Origin: Roseicyclus sp.
Lineage (GTDB): Bacteria > Pseudomonadota > Alphaproteobacteria > Rhodobacterales > Rhodobacteraceae
Assembly: GCF_018402035.1 (NCBI RefSeq)
Contig: NZ_JAGYJN010000002.1
Coordinates: 332,266 to 396,265 of the forward strand
Reading direction: 5' to 3'
DNA: 64,000 nucleotides
The position numbers and the translations under genes were made by a program. Each line of letters starts with the position of its first letter. The stretch's first letter is position 1. The notes beneath the pieces are model-generated. The model was not told where the DNA came from. It made no database searches and saw only the letters and a program-made list of their open reading frames with translations. Below are positions 1 through 7,976 of the stretch, one piece after another.

Positions 1-1
1 G

Positions 2-937
2 GGTGAATTGGCCACGCCCAGCGCTGCCCCCGCCACGCATGAGGATATTCTGCGCATCCATCCGGCCAGCTATATCGACACATTCCGCCAGAAATGCGCC
101 GAGGGTGGTGGCGAATTGGGCCTGCGCACACCCTTTGGCCCCGACGGCTATGAGATTGCGGCGCTGTCCGCCGGGCTGACCAAGGCGGCGCTGTTCGATG
201 TGCTGCAAGGCAGGCTTGATAATGCCTATGCGCTATCGCGCCCACCGGGCCATCACTGCTTGCCCGACTTTCCCAATGGGTTTTGCCTTTTGAACAACAT
301 CGCCATCGCGCTTGAGGCGGCGCGGGCGGCGGGGCTGGCCAATCGCATCGCGGTGATCGATTGGGATGTGCATCACGGCAACGGGACCGAAGCCATCTAT
401 TACGAGCGCGCCGATACGCTGACCATCTCGATCCATCAAGAACGCAACTATCCCCGCGACAGTGGCGATTTCGAAGATCGCGGCGCAGGTGCAGGCGCGG
501 GCTTCAACCTCAATATCCCTCTGCCACCCGGCGGTGGGCATAGCACATATCTCGAAGCTTTCGAGCGGCTGGTGATCCCCCAGCTTTACGCCTTTCAGCC
601 CGATGCCATCGTGGTCGCTTGCGGCTTTGATGCCTCGGGCGTCGATCCCTTGGGGCGGATGATGGCGGGATCGGACACCTTCCGCGCGATGACCGCCATG
701 GTGATGGAGGCGGCCGCCGATCTGTGCGAGGGACGTTTGATGCTGACCCATGAGGGCGGCTATTCCGAGGCGCATGTTCCCTTTTGCGGCCATGCCGTTT
801 TGGAAACGCTTTCAGGTAGCGACATCCGCGCGCCTGACCCGCTGAAAGACCGGATCGACGGCCAACAGCCCGGCCCCCGCTTCGAGGCCTATTGCGCAAC
901 GCTTCTCGCCGAGATGGAAGCAGCACTGGATCACTGA
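2..937 (+). CDS. Histone deacetylase / acetylpolyamine amidohydrolase family protein (5' end outside window)
   Basis: Zn-dependent deacetylase of the class II HDAC-like superfamily, which removes acetyl groups from lysine-like amines or polyamines in the cytoplasm. The visible part holds the full catalytic core: RPPGHH with the catalytic His pair, then [10 protein letters not shown] (metal ligands Asp and His), GFDAS (third metal ligand) and HEGGYS near the C-terminus. The frame is open to the first base. The first visible residues ([18 protein letters not shown]) match an internal part of the fold, so roughly 50 N-terminal residues are missing. A TTG at base 8 is not a credible start. The stop lies 67 bp before a CoA-transferase gene on the same strand. 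The substrate cannot be told from the sequence. Confidence 0.9.
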   Translation, partial: GELATPSAAPATHEDILRIHPASYIDTFRQKCAEGGGELGLRTPFGPDGYEIAALSAGLTKAALFDVLQGRLDNAYALSRPPGHHCLPDFPNGFCLLNNIAIALEAARAAGLANRIAVIDWDVHHGNGTEAIYYERADTLTISIHQERNYPRDSGDFEDRGAGAGAGFNLNIPLPPGGGHSTYLEAFERLVIPQLYAFQPDAIVVACGFDASGVDPLGRMMAGSDTFRAMTAMVMEAAADLCEGRLMLTHEGGYSEAHVPFCGHAVLETLSGSDIRAPDPLKDRIDGQQPGPRFEAYCATLLAEMEAALDH

Positions 938-1004
938 GCGCCGCGTTGACTTCGCCGCATTGCGGCGGCAGGGTGCGCGCGACAGGTTTTCGGAGGGTAT
1001 CCGC

Positions 1005-1709
1005 ATGAAAAAGATCTATGGTTCGGCCAAGGAAGCGCTGGATGGCGTGCTGTTTGACGGCATGTTGATCGCGGCGGGCGGCTTTGGCCTGTGCGGCATC
1101 CCCGAGCTTTTGATCGACGGGATCGTCGCGGCGGGCACCAAGGATCTGACCGTCGCCTCGAACAACGCGGGCGTCGATGATTTCGGTCTGGGCAAGCTTT
1201 TGGCCACCCGGCAGATCAAGAAAATGCTCTCCTCCTATGTGGGCGAGAACGCGGAATTCATGCGCCAATACCTCAGCGGCGAGCTGGAGCTGGAGTTTAA
1301 CCCCCAAGGCACGCTGGCCGAGCGCATGCGCGCAGGCGGCGCGGGCATTCCCGGTTTCTACACCAAGACGGGCGTCGGCACCGTGATTGCCGAGGGCAAG
1401 GAAGTGAAAACCTTCGACGGGCAGGATTACATCCTTGAGCGCGGGATTTTCGCGGATATTTCCATCGTCAAGGCGTGGAAGGCCGACGCGACGGGCAACG
1501 CCGTCTTCCGCAAGACCGCGCGCAACTTCAACCCGCCCGCCGCCATGTGCGGGCGCATCTGCATCATGGAAGTCGAAGAAATCGTGCCGACAGGCAGCCT
1601 CGATCCCGACACCATCCATTTGCCGGGCATCTATGTGCATCGCCTGATCCAAGGGCAGCACGAAAAGCGGATCGAGCAACGCACCGTTCGCCAGAGGGAG
1701 ACAGCATAA
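1005..1709 (+). CDS. scoA: 3-oxoacid CoA-transferase subunit A
   Basis: Alpha subunit of a two-subunit family I CoA-transferase, which moves CoA from succinyl-CoA to a 3-oxoacid such as acetoacetate (ketone-body or short-chain acid use). The 234-residue protein carries the family signature [16 protein letters not shown] near residues 18-33, followed by [14 protein letters not shown]. The start is ATG 1005, preceded by a CGGAGGG ribosome-binding site at 991-997; the frame stays open upstream without another good start. Its TAA stop shares one base with the ATG of subunit B (TAATG), so the two are translationally coupled. Acetoacetate is the likeliest acceptor, but related enzymes use other 3-oxoacids. 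Confidence 0.93.
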   Translation: MKKIYGSAKEALDGVLFDGMLIAAGGFGLCGIPELLIDGIVAAGTKDLTVASNNAGVDDFGLGKLLATRQIKKMLSSYVGENAEFMRQYLSGELELEFNPQGTLAERMRAGGAGIPGFYTKTGVGTVIAEGKEVKTFDGQDYILERGIFADISIVKAWKADATGNAVFRKTARNFNPPAAMCGRICIMEVEEIVPTGSLDPDTIHLPGIYVHRLIQGQHEKRIEQRTVRQRETA

Positions 1710-2335
1710 TGCCTTGGGACCGCAACCAGATGGCCGCCCGCGCGGCAAAAGAACTGCGCGACGGGATGTATGTGAACCTTGGCATCGGTATCCCGACCTT
1801 GGTGTCGAACTACATCCCCGAGGGCATCACCGTGACGCTGCAATCGGAAAACGGGATGCTGGGGATGGGGCCTTTCCCCTACGAGGGTGAGGAAGACGCC
1901 GATCTGATCAATGCGGGCAAGCAGACGATCACCGAACTGCCGCACACCGCCTATTTCGACAGCGCGACGAGCTTTGGCATGATCCGGGGCGGCAAGATCG
2001 CGATGGCGATCTTGGGCGCGATGGAAGTGTCGGAGACCGGCGATCTGGCCAATTGGATGATCCCCGGCAAGCTGGTCAAGGGCATGGGCGGCGCGATGGA
2101 TCTGGTGGCGGGCGTGGGCCGCGTGGTCGTCGTGATGGATCACGCCAACAAGCATGGCGAATCGAAGGTGCTGAAATCCTGCACCCTGCCGCTGACCGGC
2201 ACGGGGGTGGTCGATCTGATCATCACCAATATGGGTGTGCTCGAGGTGGTTCCCGGCGGCCTGAAGCTCTTGGAACTGGCCGATGGCGTGACCGAAGCCG
2301 AATTGCGTGCGGCAACGGAAGCCACGCTTGTCTGA
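1709..2335 (+). CDS. scoB: 3-oxoacid CoA-transferase subunit B
   Basis: Beta subunit of the family I CoA-transferase and partner of the preceding gene. The 208-residue protein contains LQSENGMLGMGP; the Glu at about residue 47 in the SENG motif is the residue that forms the covalent glutamyl-CoA intermediate in this family. The ATG overlaps the stop of subunit A by one base. A hotdog thioesterase gene begins just inside its 3' end, which suggests a three-gene acyl-CoA unit. The length is normal for bacterial two-subunit enzymes (about 210). Confidence 0.94.
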   Translation: MPWDRNQMAARAAKELRDGMYVNLGIGIPTLVSNYIPEGITVTLQSENGMLGMGPFPYEGEEDADLINAGKQTITELPHTAYFDSATSFGMIRGGKIAMAILGAMEVSETGDLANWMIPGKLVKGMGGAMDLVAGVGRVVVVMDHANKHGESKVLKSCTLPLTGTGVVDLIITNMGVLEVVPGGLKLLELADGVTEAELRAATEATLV

Positions 2336-2714
2336 ACGCACACCCCAAGGCACGCTGACGCTTCAGACCGTGCCGATGCCTGCCGACACCAATTCCGGCG
2401 GCGATGTTTTTGGCGGCTGGGTCGTCAGCCAGATGGACATCGCCGCTGGCACCACCGCGATGGACCGCGCGCAGGGGCGCTGTGCGACTGTGGCGATCGA
2501 GGCGCTCAGGTTTCATGCGCCGGTCCTCGTGGGGGATCTGTTTTCCGTCTATTCCCACATCACCCGCACGGGCCGCACCTCCATCACCATGCATATCGAG
2601 GCATGGGTGCGCCGCCAGCGCACGGGCGAGCGGATGCTGGTGACAGAAGGTGATTTCACCTTTGTCGCCATCTCAGCCTCGGGCGTGACCCGGACCTTGC
2701 CACCCGAGGCTTAG
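2328..2714 (+). CDS. Acyl-CoA thioesterase, hotdog (YciA-like) family
   Basis: Hydrolyses acyl-CoA thioesters to free acid and CoA. It is a single hotdog domain of about 128 residues with the family segment SGGDVFGGWVVSQMDIAAG (Asn/Gly-rich turn followed by the catalytic Asp on the helix), and FHAPVLVGD further on. Start choice: no ATG is available. TTG 2328 has CGGAAG 7 nt upstream and overlaps the scoB stop; GTG 2307 is an alternative adding seven basic residues. The gene is coupled to scoAB, so it may relieve CoA sequestration in the same pathway (inference). The exact acyl specificity is unknown. Confidence 0.85.
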   Translation: MSERTPQGTLTLQTVPMPADTNSGGDVFGGWVVSQMDIAAGTTAMDRAQGRCATVAIEALRFHAPVLVGDLFSVYSHITRTGRTSITMHIEAWVRRQRTGERMLVTEGDFTFVAISASGVTRTLPPEA

Positions 2715-2721
2715 GGCACGC

Positions 2722-3558
2722 TCACTCAACCGCCATCGGCTGAAACACGCAACCATCGGTGATCAGATCGGGCGGTGTGCGGCAAAGCCCGCGCGCCATG
2801 ATCCATGTGGCCAGCACCTTGGGGACGTAATCGCGGGTCTCGGGGAAATCCGGCACACCGCCTGCGCTTCGCACCGCCCCTTCGCCTGCATTATAGCCCG
2901 CAAGGGCCAAAAGCGGATCGCCGTCGAATTCCTTGAGCAGCCAGTTGAGATAGGCGGTACCGCCTGCGATATTCTGGGCGGGATCAAAAGGATCGGCCAC
3001 GCCAAAGCGTTCGGCTGTGGCGGGGATCAGCTGCATCAACCCTTGCGCGCCGGCATGGCTGACCGCATCGGCGCGACCGGCGGATTCGACGGCCATCACC
3101 GCGAGGATCAGCGCAGGCGATACCTCGGCCGTCAGGCTGGCGCGCAGAATATCGGTGCCGTGCTGGGCCACGATCTGTTGCAAGGTTGCAAGCCGTGGCA
3201 CAGCGATATCCGCCGCCGTGCCAGCCGCAGCCAAGACATCAAGCGCTGTCCAAAAGCGCGCGGGATCAGGCGGCAGGTTGGCCGGGATCGCATCCCAAAA
3301 CCATGCCGCAACGGGGTCTTTGGGCAAGGGCCGGTCCGGATCTTGCGGCGCAACGCGCAATGCGGCGGGCGGGTTAGCGTTACGGAAATGCTCGTCAGGG
3401 GTGATCTGGATCGTGATCCTTGCGCCGGAATGACCCGCGCCGGGGGCTGTGACAATCCTGATACCGGGGCTTGTCGGCACCTCTTGCGCCAGCAGCGGCG
3501 CAGCAAGACCCAAACACACAAAAGCCGCGCCCAAAGGGGCAAACCGTTTAAACAACAT
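2722..3558 (-). CDS. Lytic transglycosylase (SLT domain) protein
   Basis: Periplasmic murein hydrolase that cleaves the MurNAc-GlcNAc bond with formation of 1,6-anhydroMurNAc. The 278-residue protein has a signal peptide (about residues 1-25, ending LLAQ), a non-catalytic N-terminal region, and an SLT fold from about residue 140. The catalytic Glu is E158 in AVESAGR; the other family motifs are GLMQLIPATAERFG, NIAGGTAYLNWLL and ALAGYNAGEGAV. It lies convergent to the thioesterase gene with 7 bp between stops. It also sits next to the Tad locus; small transglycosylases often open the wall for trans-envelope machines, so a role in pilus assembly is possible but unproven. Confidence 0.9.
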   Translation of the reverse strand: MLFKRFAPLGAAFVCLGLAAPLLAQEVPTSPGIRIVTAPGAGHSGARITIQITPDEHFRNANPPAALRVAPQDPDRPLPKDPVAAWFWDAIPANLPPDPARFWTALDVLAAAGTAADIAVPRLATLQQIVAQHGTDILRASLTAEVSPALILAVMAVESAGRADAVSHAGAQGLMQLIPATAERFGVADPFDPAQNIAGGTAYLNWLLKEFDGDPLLALAGYNAGEGAVRSAGGVPDFPETRDYVPKVLATWIMARGLCRTPPDLITDGCVFQPMAVE

Positions 3559-3785
3559 CCAACCGCCTACGCCTGAACCATGACAGCGCCATTGGGAAAA
3601 TCAGGCACCAGCGCGGCTGTCTACCACAAAAACATTCCGTCATCTGCCCGCAAAACCACAGGCGAAACGCGACAAACCTCTGCTTCTAGGTTCAATGCCG
3701 ATCATGGTGAGGGATGACAAAGCTCCATCCACCCCAATGCCTCTCTCGGAGGGGCAAGCCCTGAGCGTATCCAGCGACCCGCAGG

Positions 3786-3926
3786 ATGACCAAAATGATG
3801 TAGAATTTTGTCACCGCCGAACGCGGCGCTGCGATGATGGGCCTTGGCCTTGCCAGCATCATGCGGGTGTCAAACAGGGGCCAGAACCTTGGCGGCAAGC
3901 CGCGTTGCCACCAACGGCGCAGATGA
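3786..3926 (+). pseudogene. Decayed Flp pilin gene (remnant of a second pilA)
   Basis: Aligned codon by codon with the intact pilin at 4216, this stretch keeps the start ATG ACC, the segment AAT TTT GTC ACC GCC GAA (NFVTAE against NFVTSE) and ATG ATG GGC CTT GGC CTT GCC. By hand I count 69 identical bases of 90 aligned. Codon 6 is TAG where the intact gene has AAG. A 30-nt in-frame block encoding VTVDWVVLTA is missing, which removes the residues just after the prepilin cleavage site and the start of the hydrophobic helix. Downstream the frame runs to TGA at 3924. A good terminator follows at 3976. It cannot make a working pilin. Confidence 0.8.
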
Positions 3927-3975
3927 CGCGCCGCGCGACGGACCCGATGCGACAGCGCATGCGCTTCGTTCATGA

Positions 3976-4004
3976 GCCGCGCCGCGATGGGCGCGGCCCT
4001 TTTT
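3976..4004 (+). terminator. Rho-independent terminator after the pilin remnant
   Basis: A perfect 8-bp GC stem (3976-3983 with 3990-3997), a 6-nt loop and a T-rich tail from 4000. It would end transcription of the old pilin copy about 210 bp before the intact pilA. Bases 4005-4215 hold no gene I can see; the pilA promoter should lie there, but I recognise no clear -35/-10 pair. Confidence 0.75.
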
Positions 4005-4215
4005 ATTTGGCCCCCAATCCCAACTCAAACCGCACGATCATGCAAAGCCAGCCGAGAGAATCATCAGTGCCCTGCCCACAAACTTTCTTAGACAATCCGT
4101 CAAACTTTCCCTTTTGGGCCGTATTCCAGCCATTTTCAGGGGGCAAAACATGCCTATCCAAACCGGGCCATCCCCCGTTGGAACAACGCAGAAAGCAAAC
4201 CTGGAGAGCTATACA

Positions 4216-4440
4216 ATGACCGCACTGATCAAGAATTTCGTAACTTCCGAATCCGGCGCCGTGACCGTTGACTGGGTCGTTCTGACCGCTGCGATGGTGG
4301 GCCTTGGCTTTGCCACGATCGTTTTGGTGTCGAACGGCGTCGAAGATCTTACAGGCAATATCAACACAGCCTTGAGCAACACCGAGCTGCCCGGCAACCC
4401 CTTCGCCACCAATGGCGCGGCTACGGCGAACAACGACTAA
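4216..4440 (+). CDS. pilA: Flp family type IVb pilin
   Basis: Major subunit of the Tad pilus, a 74-residue prepilin. After a short leader (MTALIKNFVTSESG) the prepilin peptidase should cut between G14 and A15; a hydrophobic helix follows (VVLTAAMVGLGFATIVLVS) and then a short polar tail. Residues +5/+6 of the mature protein are Asp-Trp, where classic Flp pilins have Glu-Tyr; Asp keeps the acidic charge. The start at ATG 4216 is supported by GGAGAG at 4203-4208; an in-frame GTG at 4114 lacks support. It is the first gene of the Tad locus, followed by a hairpin and then cpaB. Confidence 0.93.
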   Translation: MTALIKNFVTSESGAVTVDWVVLTAAMVGLGFATIVLVSNGVEDLTGNINTALSNTELPGNPFATNGAATANND

Positions 4441-4463
4441 TCGACCTGTGCCATACATGGCAT

Positions 4464-4500
4464 AAAAAGGGCCTCGCCTCTTGGGGGCGGGGCCCATTTA
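4464..4500 (+). terminator. Hairpin after pilA, possible partial terminator
   Basis: A 10-bp stem (4469-4478 with 4486-4495, one G-T pair) and 7-nt loop, preceded by AAAAA and followed by ATTTA rather than a full T-run. It could act as a leaky terminator that gives more pilA mRNA than cpaB mRNA. On the minus strand it would have the T-run. Confidence 0.5.
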
Positions 4501-4675
4501 CCCGTACAGCGCCGACGACAGGCAGGGGTCAAACATACACAAGCAATGCAAATCCGCGGGGATTTCATGCTTTGACCATCAAGCGCCCCCAGCTCCGCAC
4601 CATACAAGGCGGTAACGCTTGTCCCGCAGAGGGGCTGACCGGCTGGCGCAACACTGGAAGCGGAAAGGACAACAC

Positions 4676-5506
4676 ATGAGACTGATTTTTGGGTTGGTAC
4701 TGTTCTTGGGCATCGGCCTTGCTGGTTTTGCCGTCAAGGCCGCGATGGAGCGCTTTGGCCAATATCAGCTTGCCATTGAACAACAGAGGGCTGCCATCAC
4801 ACCGACGGTCGAGGTGTATGTGGCCGCTCGCCCGCTGCGCTATGGTGAGCGCCTTGTCCCCGAAGATGTAAAGGCGATCCGCTGGCCCGCCGAATTTGTG
4901 CCAAACGGAACCTTCACGACACTGGACGAGATTTTTCCCCCGAACGAAGACACGCAGCGCACCGTTCTGCGTGTCATCGAAATGCATGAGCCACTTTTGG
5001 CCAGCAAGGTGACGCGGCCCGGCGAAGATGCCGGTGTTGCCTCCCGGCTTGAGGATGGCACGCGCGCCTTCACGCTACAGATCGACGTCGTAACCGGCGT
5101 ATCGGGCTTTTTGCGCACCGGCGACCGTGTCGATGTTTACTGGACCGGCACAGGCCGCGATGGAAAAAGCCTGACGCGACTGATCCGATCCGGCATTCAG
5201 ATCATGGCGCTTGACCAATCCGCCAATAGCGACCGCAACAACCCGGTTATCGCGCGCACGATCACCTTTGCCGCCCTGCCCCGCGATATCGCAGCGCTGA
5301 CGCAGGCACAGGCATCGGGCCGCCTGACGCTGGCACTGGTCGGTATCGATGATCAAACCCAAGTTGAAACGGTCGAGGTTTCGCTCGATGGGCTTCTTGG
5401 TGGGCGCGAAGAAGTGGCCGAAAGCTTCGAAGCACCACGCATCTGCACCGTGCGCCAGCGCAACGCCGGTGAATTGGCGGTGGTGCAGGTGCCTTGCACA
5501 AACTGA
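4676..5506 (+). CDS. cpaB: Flp pilus assembly protein CpaB
   Basis: Inner-membrane/periplasmic component of the Tad pilus machine (RcpC/CpaB family), thought to work with the secretin channel. The 276-residue protein has an N-terminal membrane anchor (MRLIFGLVLFLGIGLAGFAV), then a SAF domain at about residues 40-105 (VEVYVAARPLRYGERLVPEDV, then IRWP), and a RcpC-type region with GFLRTGDRVDVYWT. Start ATG 4676 follows CGGAAAGGAC; an upstream in-frame GTG at 4619 would place a charged stretch before the anchor and is rejected. It is separated from pilA by 235 bp and from cpaC by 203 bp, each gap holding a hairpin. Confidence 0.92.
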   Translation: MRLIFGLVLFLGIGLAGFAVKAAMERFGQYQLAIEQQRAAITPTVEVYVAARPLRYGERLVPEDVKAIRWPAEFVPNGTFTTLDEIFPPNEDTQRTVLRVIEMHEPLLASKVTRPGEDAGVASRLEDGTRAFTLQIDVVTGVSGFLRTGDRVDVYWTGTGRDGKSLTRLIRSGIQIMALDQSANSDRNNPVIARTITFAALPRDIAALTQAQASGRLTLALVGIDDQTQVETVEVSLDGLLGGREEVAESFEAPRICTVRQRNAGELAVVQVPCTN

Positions 5507-5525
5507 AGAAAACGCAACAGTTCAC

Positions 5526-5566
5526 GCGGCCTAGCAGATTTTCTCTGCTGGGCCGCTGCGCGTTTT
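5526..5566 (+). terminator. Hairpin between cpaB and cpaC, possible attenuator
   Basis: A 12-bp stem (5526-5537 with 5545-5556, one T-G pair) and a 7-nt loop, then TGCGCG and TTTT at 5563-5566. The T-run is short and displaced, so termination may be partial. It sits 20 bp after the cpaB stop. Confidence 0.5.
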
Positions 5567-5621
5567 GGCGCTCGCTGCGCTGGGATCGCAGGACGAATTA
5601 ACGGCCAAATGCTTCTGATTC

Positions 5622-5650
5622 TTGCGGTACAATCTTTTTTCGTACATATT
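5622..5650 (+). promoter_or_regulatory. Candidate sigma-70 promoter upstream of cpaC
   Basis: TTGCGG at 5622-5627, a 17-nt spacer and CATATT at 5645-5650, in an AT-richer stretch after the cpaB hairpin and about 60 bp before the cpaC start. This would let the rest of the Tad operon be expressed apart from pilA-cpaB. The match is only moderate. Confidence 0.3.
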
Positions 5651-5709
5651 TCTCGAAAGATATGCGCATCAAGACGCAGTAGAGCAGTCATCAGTGAGGC
5701 AAATTTGCC

Positions 5710-7092
5710 ATGAACATGTTGGGTTTCTTGCGTGCGGGCCTCATCGGCTGCACCTTGGCAATCATGCCTGTCACCGTCGCATTGGCGCAAAACACACCGC
5801 TGCGTGTCGTTGAGGGCCAAACTTCTGTCAGCTTGACCGTACCGATGAACCGCGCCGTCGTGGTCGAAAGCGATGTGTTTTTCGCCGAGGTCAGCGTCGC
5901 CAACCCCGCCATTGCCGATATTGCCACCCTGTCTGAGCGCAGTATCTATATTCTTGGCCGCGCACCGGGTCGCACCAGTATGACACTTTTAAGTGCCGAC
6001 GGCATGCTGATCGCCAATGTCGATCTGCAGGTCGTGCCCGATGTCGCCGAGTTGCGCGAACGTCTGCGCGAGATTTTGCGCGGCGAGCAGATCGAGGTCC
6101 GCCCAGCAAACGACGGGATTGTGCTATCGGGAACGGTCAGTTCGGGCCGCGTTGTCGACCGCGCGATGGAACTGGCCGAGCGTTACGCGCCGGGCCGTGT
6201 GTCGAACCTGATGCTTGTGGGTGGGAGCCAGCAGGTGATGCTGCAAGTGCGCTTTGCCGAGATGAACCGCACGATCCGCCAAGAGCTGGGCATTAGCATG
6301 ACCGGCACCAGCGTAGGCAATGGTGGCAATGTCGCCGCTGTGAATTCCGGCAACATCGTGGAATTCCCCATTGGAATCATTCCACCGCAAGGTGCCGCCG
6401 CACTTGGGTTTGTGGGGGCCAATTTCTCTTTCAACATCCTACTCGAAGCGCTTGAGTCCGAAGGTCTCGTCAGAACATTAGCCGAACCGAACCTGTCGGC
6501 CTTGTCGGGCAAAACAGCCTATTTCTTGGCGGGTGGAGAATTCCCTGTGCCGGTGCGCGACGACGACGGGGATATCACGATCGAATTCAAGCCTTTCGGC
6601 ATAGAATTGGAATTCACGCCCACGGTGGTCGATAGCGACATCATCAATCTTGCCCTTTCCACAACCGTCAGCTCGATCGACGCAGGCATCCCCGGAACAG
6701 GCGCGGTGCCGGGTTTGCGCACGCGTGAGGCGGCAACGACGGTCGAAATGCGCGATGGCGAAAGTTTTGCCATCGCTGGCCTGTTGCAAGATGACTTTCG
6801 CGACAACATCGGCAAGGTGCCGTGGTTGGGCGATCTGCCGATCCTTGGCGTCCTGTTTCGTTCGACCAGCTATCAGCGGGAACAATCCGAGCTTGTGGTG
6901 ATTGTCACCGCGCATTTGGTGCAGCCCGTACGCGGCGAGGCGCTGGCGCTGCCCACTGACCGGGTCACCATTCCCAGCGAGCGCGAATTGTTCTTGCATG
7001 GTCGGCTTTCGGGCGGACCGCGCGCGGGCACTGCCGCCGGTGACGTCGCCCGGCAGGATTTTTTCGGCTCCTACGGTTATGTGATGGATTGA
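5710..7092 (+). CDS. cpaC: Tad pilus outer-membrane secretin CpaC (RcpA)
   Basis: Forms the outer-membrane ring through which the Flp pilus leaves the cell. The 460-residue protein has a signal peptide (residues 1-26, ending TVALA-Q), an N-terminal pilus-secretin domain (about 30-105), a BON domain (about 110-170) and the secretin domain (about 240-415) with the hallmark VPWLGDLPILGVLFRS followed by SELVVIVTAHLV. The C-terminal tail (LSGGPRAGTAAGD..., FFGSYGYVMD) is typical of CpaC. The gene is followed 4 bp later by an OmpA-type lipoprotein gene. Confidence 0.94.
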   Translation: MNMLGFLRAGLIGCTLAIMPVTVALAQNTPLRVVEGQTSVSLTVPMNRAVVVESDVFFAEVSVANPAIADIATLSERSIYILGRAPGRTSMTLLSADGMLIANVDLQVVPDVAELRERLREILRGEQIEVRPANDGIVLSGTVSSGRVVDRAMELAERYAPGRVSNLMLVGGSQQVMLQVRFAEMNRTIRQELGISMTGTSVGNGGNVAAVNSGNIVEFPIGIIPPQGAAALGFVGANFSFNILLEALESEGLVRTLAEPNLSALSGKTAYFLAGGEFPVPVRDDDGDITIEFKPFGIELEFTPTVVDSDIINLALSTTVSSIDAGIPGTGAVPGLRTREAATTVEMRDGESFAIAGLLQDDFRDNIGKVPWLGDLPILGVLFRSTSYQREQSELVVIVTAHLVQPVRGEALALPTDRVTIPSERELFLHGRLSGGPRAGTAAGDVARQDFFGSYGYVMD

Positions 7093-7096
7093 GGCC

Positions 7097-7762
7097 ATGC
7101 CAATGCTGATCGCTTGTTTTTCGCCATTGCGCGCCCATCGCACCCCACTCGCGCTGTGCACATGTGTTGCGATCACCCTGATGGGGTGTAGCGATCGTGA
7201 AGTTGGCTCCGCAATTGACGAAGGTGCCTTTGGCAACCCGACGATGAACAATGTCCTCTACCACAGCGGTGAGCGCCAATACGTCAGCGTTTTGGCCGAG
7301 CGCTTTGTCGCCGAAGTGCCGACGACCGTCACCTTTGCGTTCAATTCCGCCATCTTGGAACCCGAGGCACAGGCGATCTTGCGCCAACAGGCAGATTTCA
7401 TCCGCAATTTCCCCGAGGCGCGTTTTTCGGTCTATGGCCACACCGATCTGGTCGGCTCGGAAAGCTACAACCAGCAGCTTGGTTTGCGGCGCGCACGCGC
7501 AGTGGTGGATTTCCTCGTTTCCCACGGCATTCATCGGGCGCGTTTGGACGCGCTGGTGTCACGCGGCGAACGCGAGCCCTTGGTCGCCACCCAATCCCAA
7601 GAGCGCCGCAACCGCCGCACCGTGACCGAGGTATCGGGATTTGTCCGTGGCAACCCGCTGGTCCATGATGGGCGCTACGCCCAGATTGTCTATCGCGCCT
7701 ATGCGCAATCGGGCGGCGGTGAAATTGACAGCCAAGGCACAGTCGCCACATCCGGTGAATAG
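7097..7762 (+). CDS. OmpA-domain lipoprotein of the Tad locus
   Basis: Predicted outer-membrane lipoprotein of 221 residues. The signal region ends with a lipobox (TLMGC, Cys at about residue 31). An OmpA/MotB peptidoglycan-binding domain spans about residues 75-180 (TFAFNSAILEPEAQAILRQQ, then YGHTDLVGSESYN and RRNRRTVTEV). It occupies the slot between cpaC and cpaE where many Tad loci carry cpaD, a secretin-associated lipoprotein. I infer that it anchors the secretin to the wall or stands in for CpaD. The start could be ATG 7097 or ATG 7103. A 214-bp gap follows, holding a small Cys-rich open frame. Confidence 0.88.
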   Translation: MPMLIACFSPLRAHRTPLALCTCVAITLMGCSDREVGSAIDEGAFGNPTMNNVLYHSGERQYVSVLAERFVAEVPTTVTFAFNSAILEPEAQAILRQQADFIRNFPEARFSVYGHTDLVGSESYNQQLGLRRARAVVDFLVSHGIHRARLDALVSRGEREPLVATQSQERRNRRTVTEVSGFVRGNPLVHDGRYAQIVYRAYAQSGGGEIDSQGTVATSGE

Positions 7763-7793
7763 GCGCGCGACGCAATCGTAGCGTCAGCTGCCT

Positions 7794-7943
7794 ATGTCCA
7801 AGTATTGCAAACGAAAACCCCATTTTTCGTCGTATTGTTGCCCCTTTTGCCAAGCACCTTGCTGGCATGAGGTCGTGATCCGCCATCGGCCGCGTAAAAA
7901 ACGCGCAATCACCGACGGGTCATTCGACCGGGCACAAGAATAG
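7794..7943 (+). CDS. Possible small Cys-rich protein (49 aa), doubtful
   Basis: An open frame fills most of the gap between the OmpA gene and cpaE. Its product would carry five Cys: C5, then CCPFC and APCWHE at about residues 15-25, followed by a basic stretch (RHRPRKKR). The spacing resembles a small metal-binding knuckle. Against it: no clear ribosome-binding site before ATG 7794, and a frame of this length can occur by chance. I do not recognise a family. Confidence 0.25.
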   Translation: MSKYCKRKPHFSSYCCPFCQAPCWHEVVIRHRPRKKRAITDGSFDRAQE

Positions 7944-7976
7944 TCCGGAGAATCCGGGCCATAAAGGACTTGAGAA

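Noticed and set aside
3695..4219. A 174-codon plus-strand frame and a 93-codon minus-strand frame before pilA
   Set aside because: Neither shows a family or ribosome-binding site; the plus-strand frame crosses a strong terminator, and the codon-level match to pilin in another frame explains the region better.
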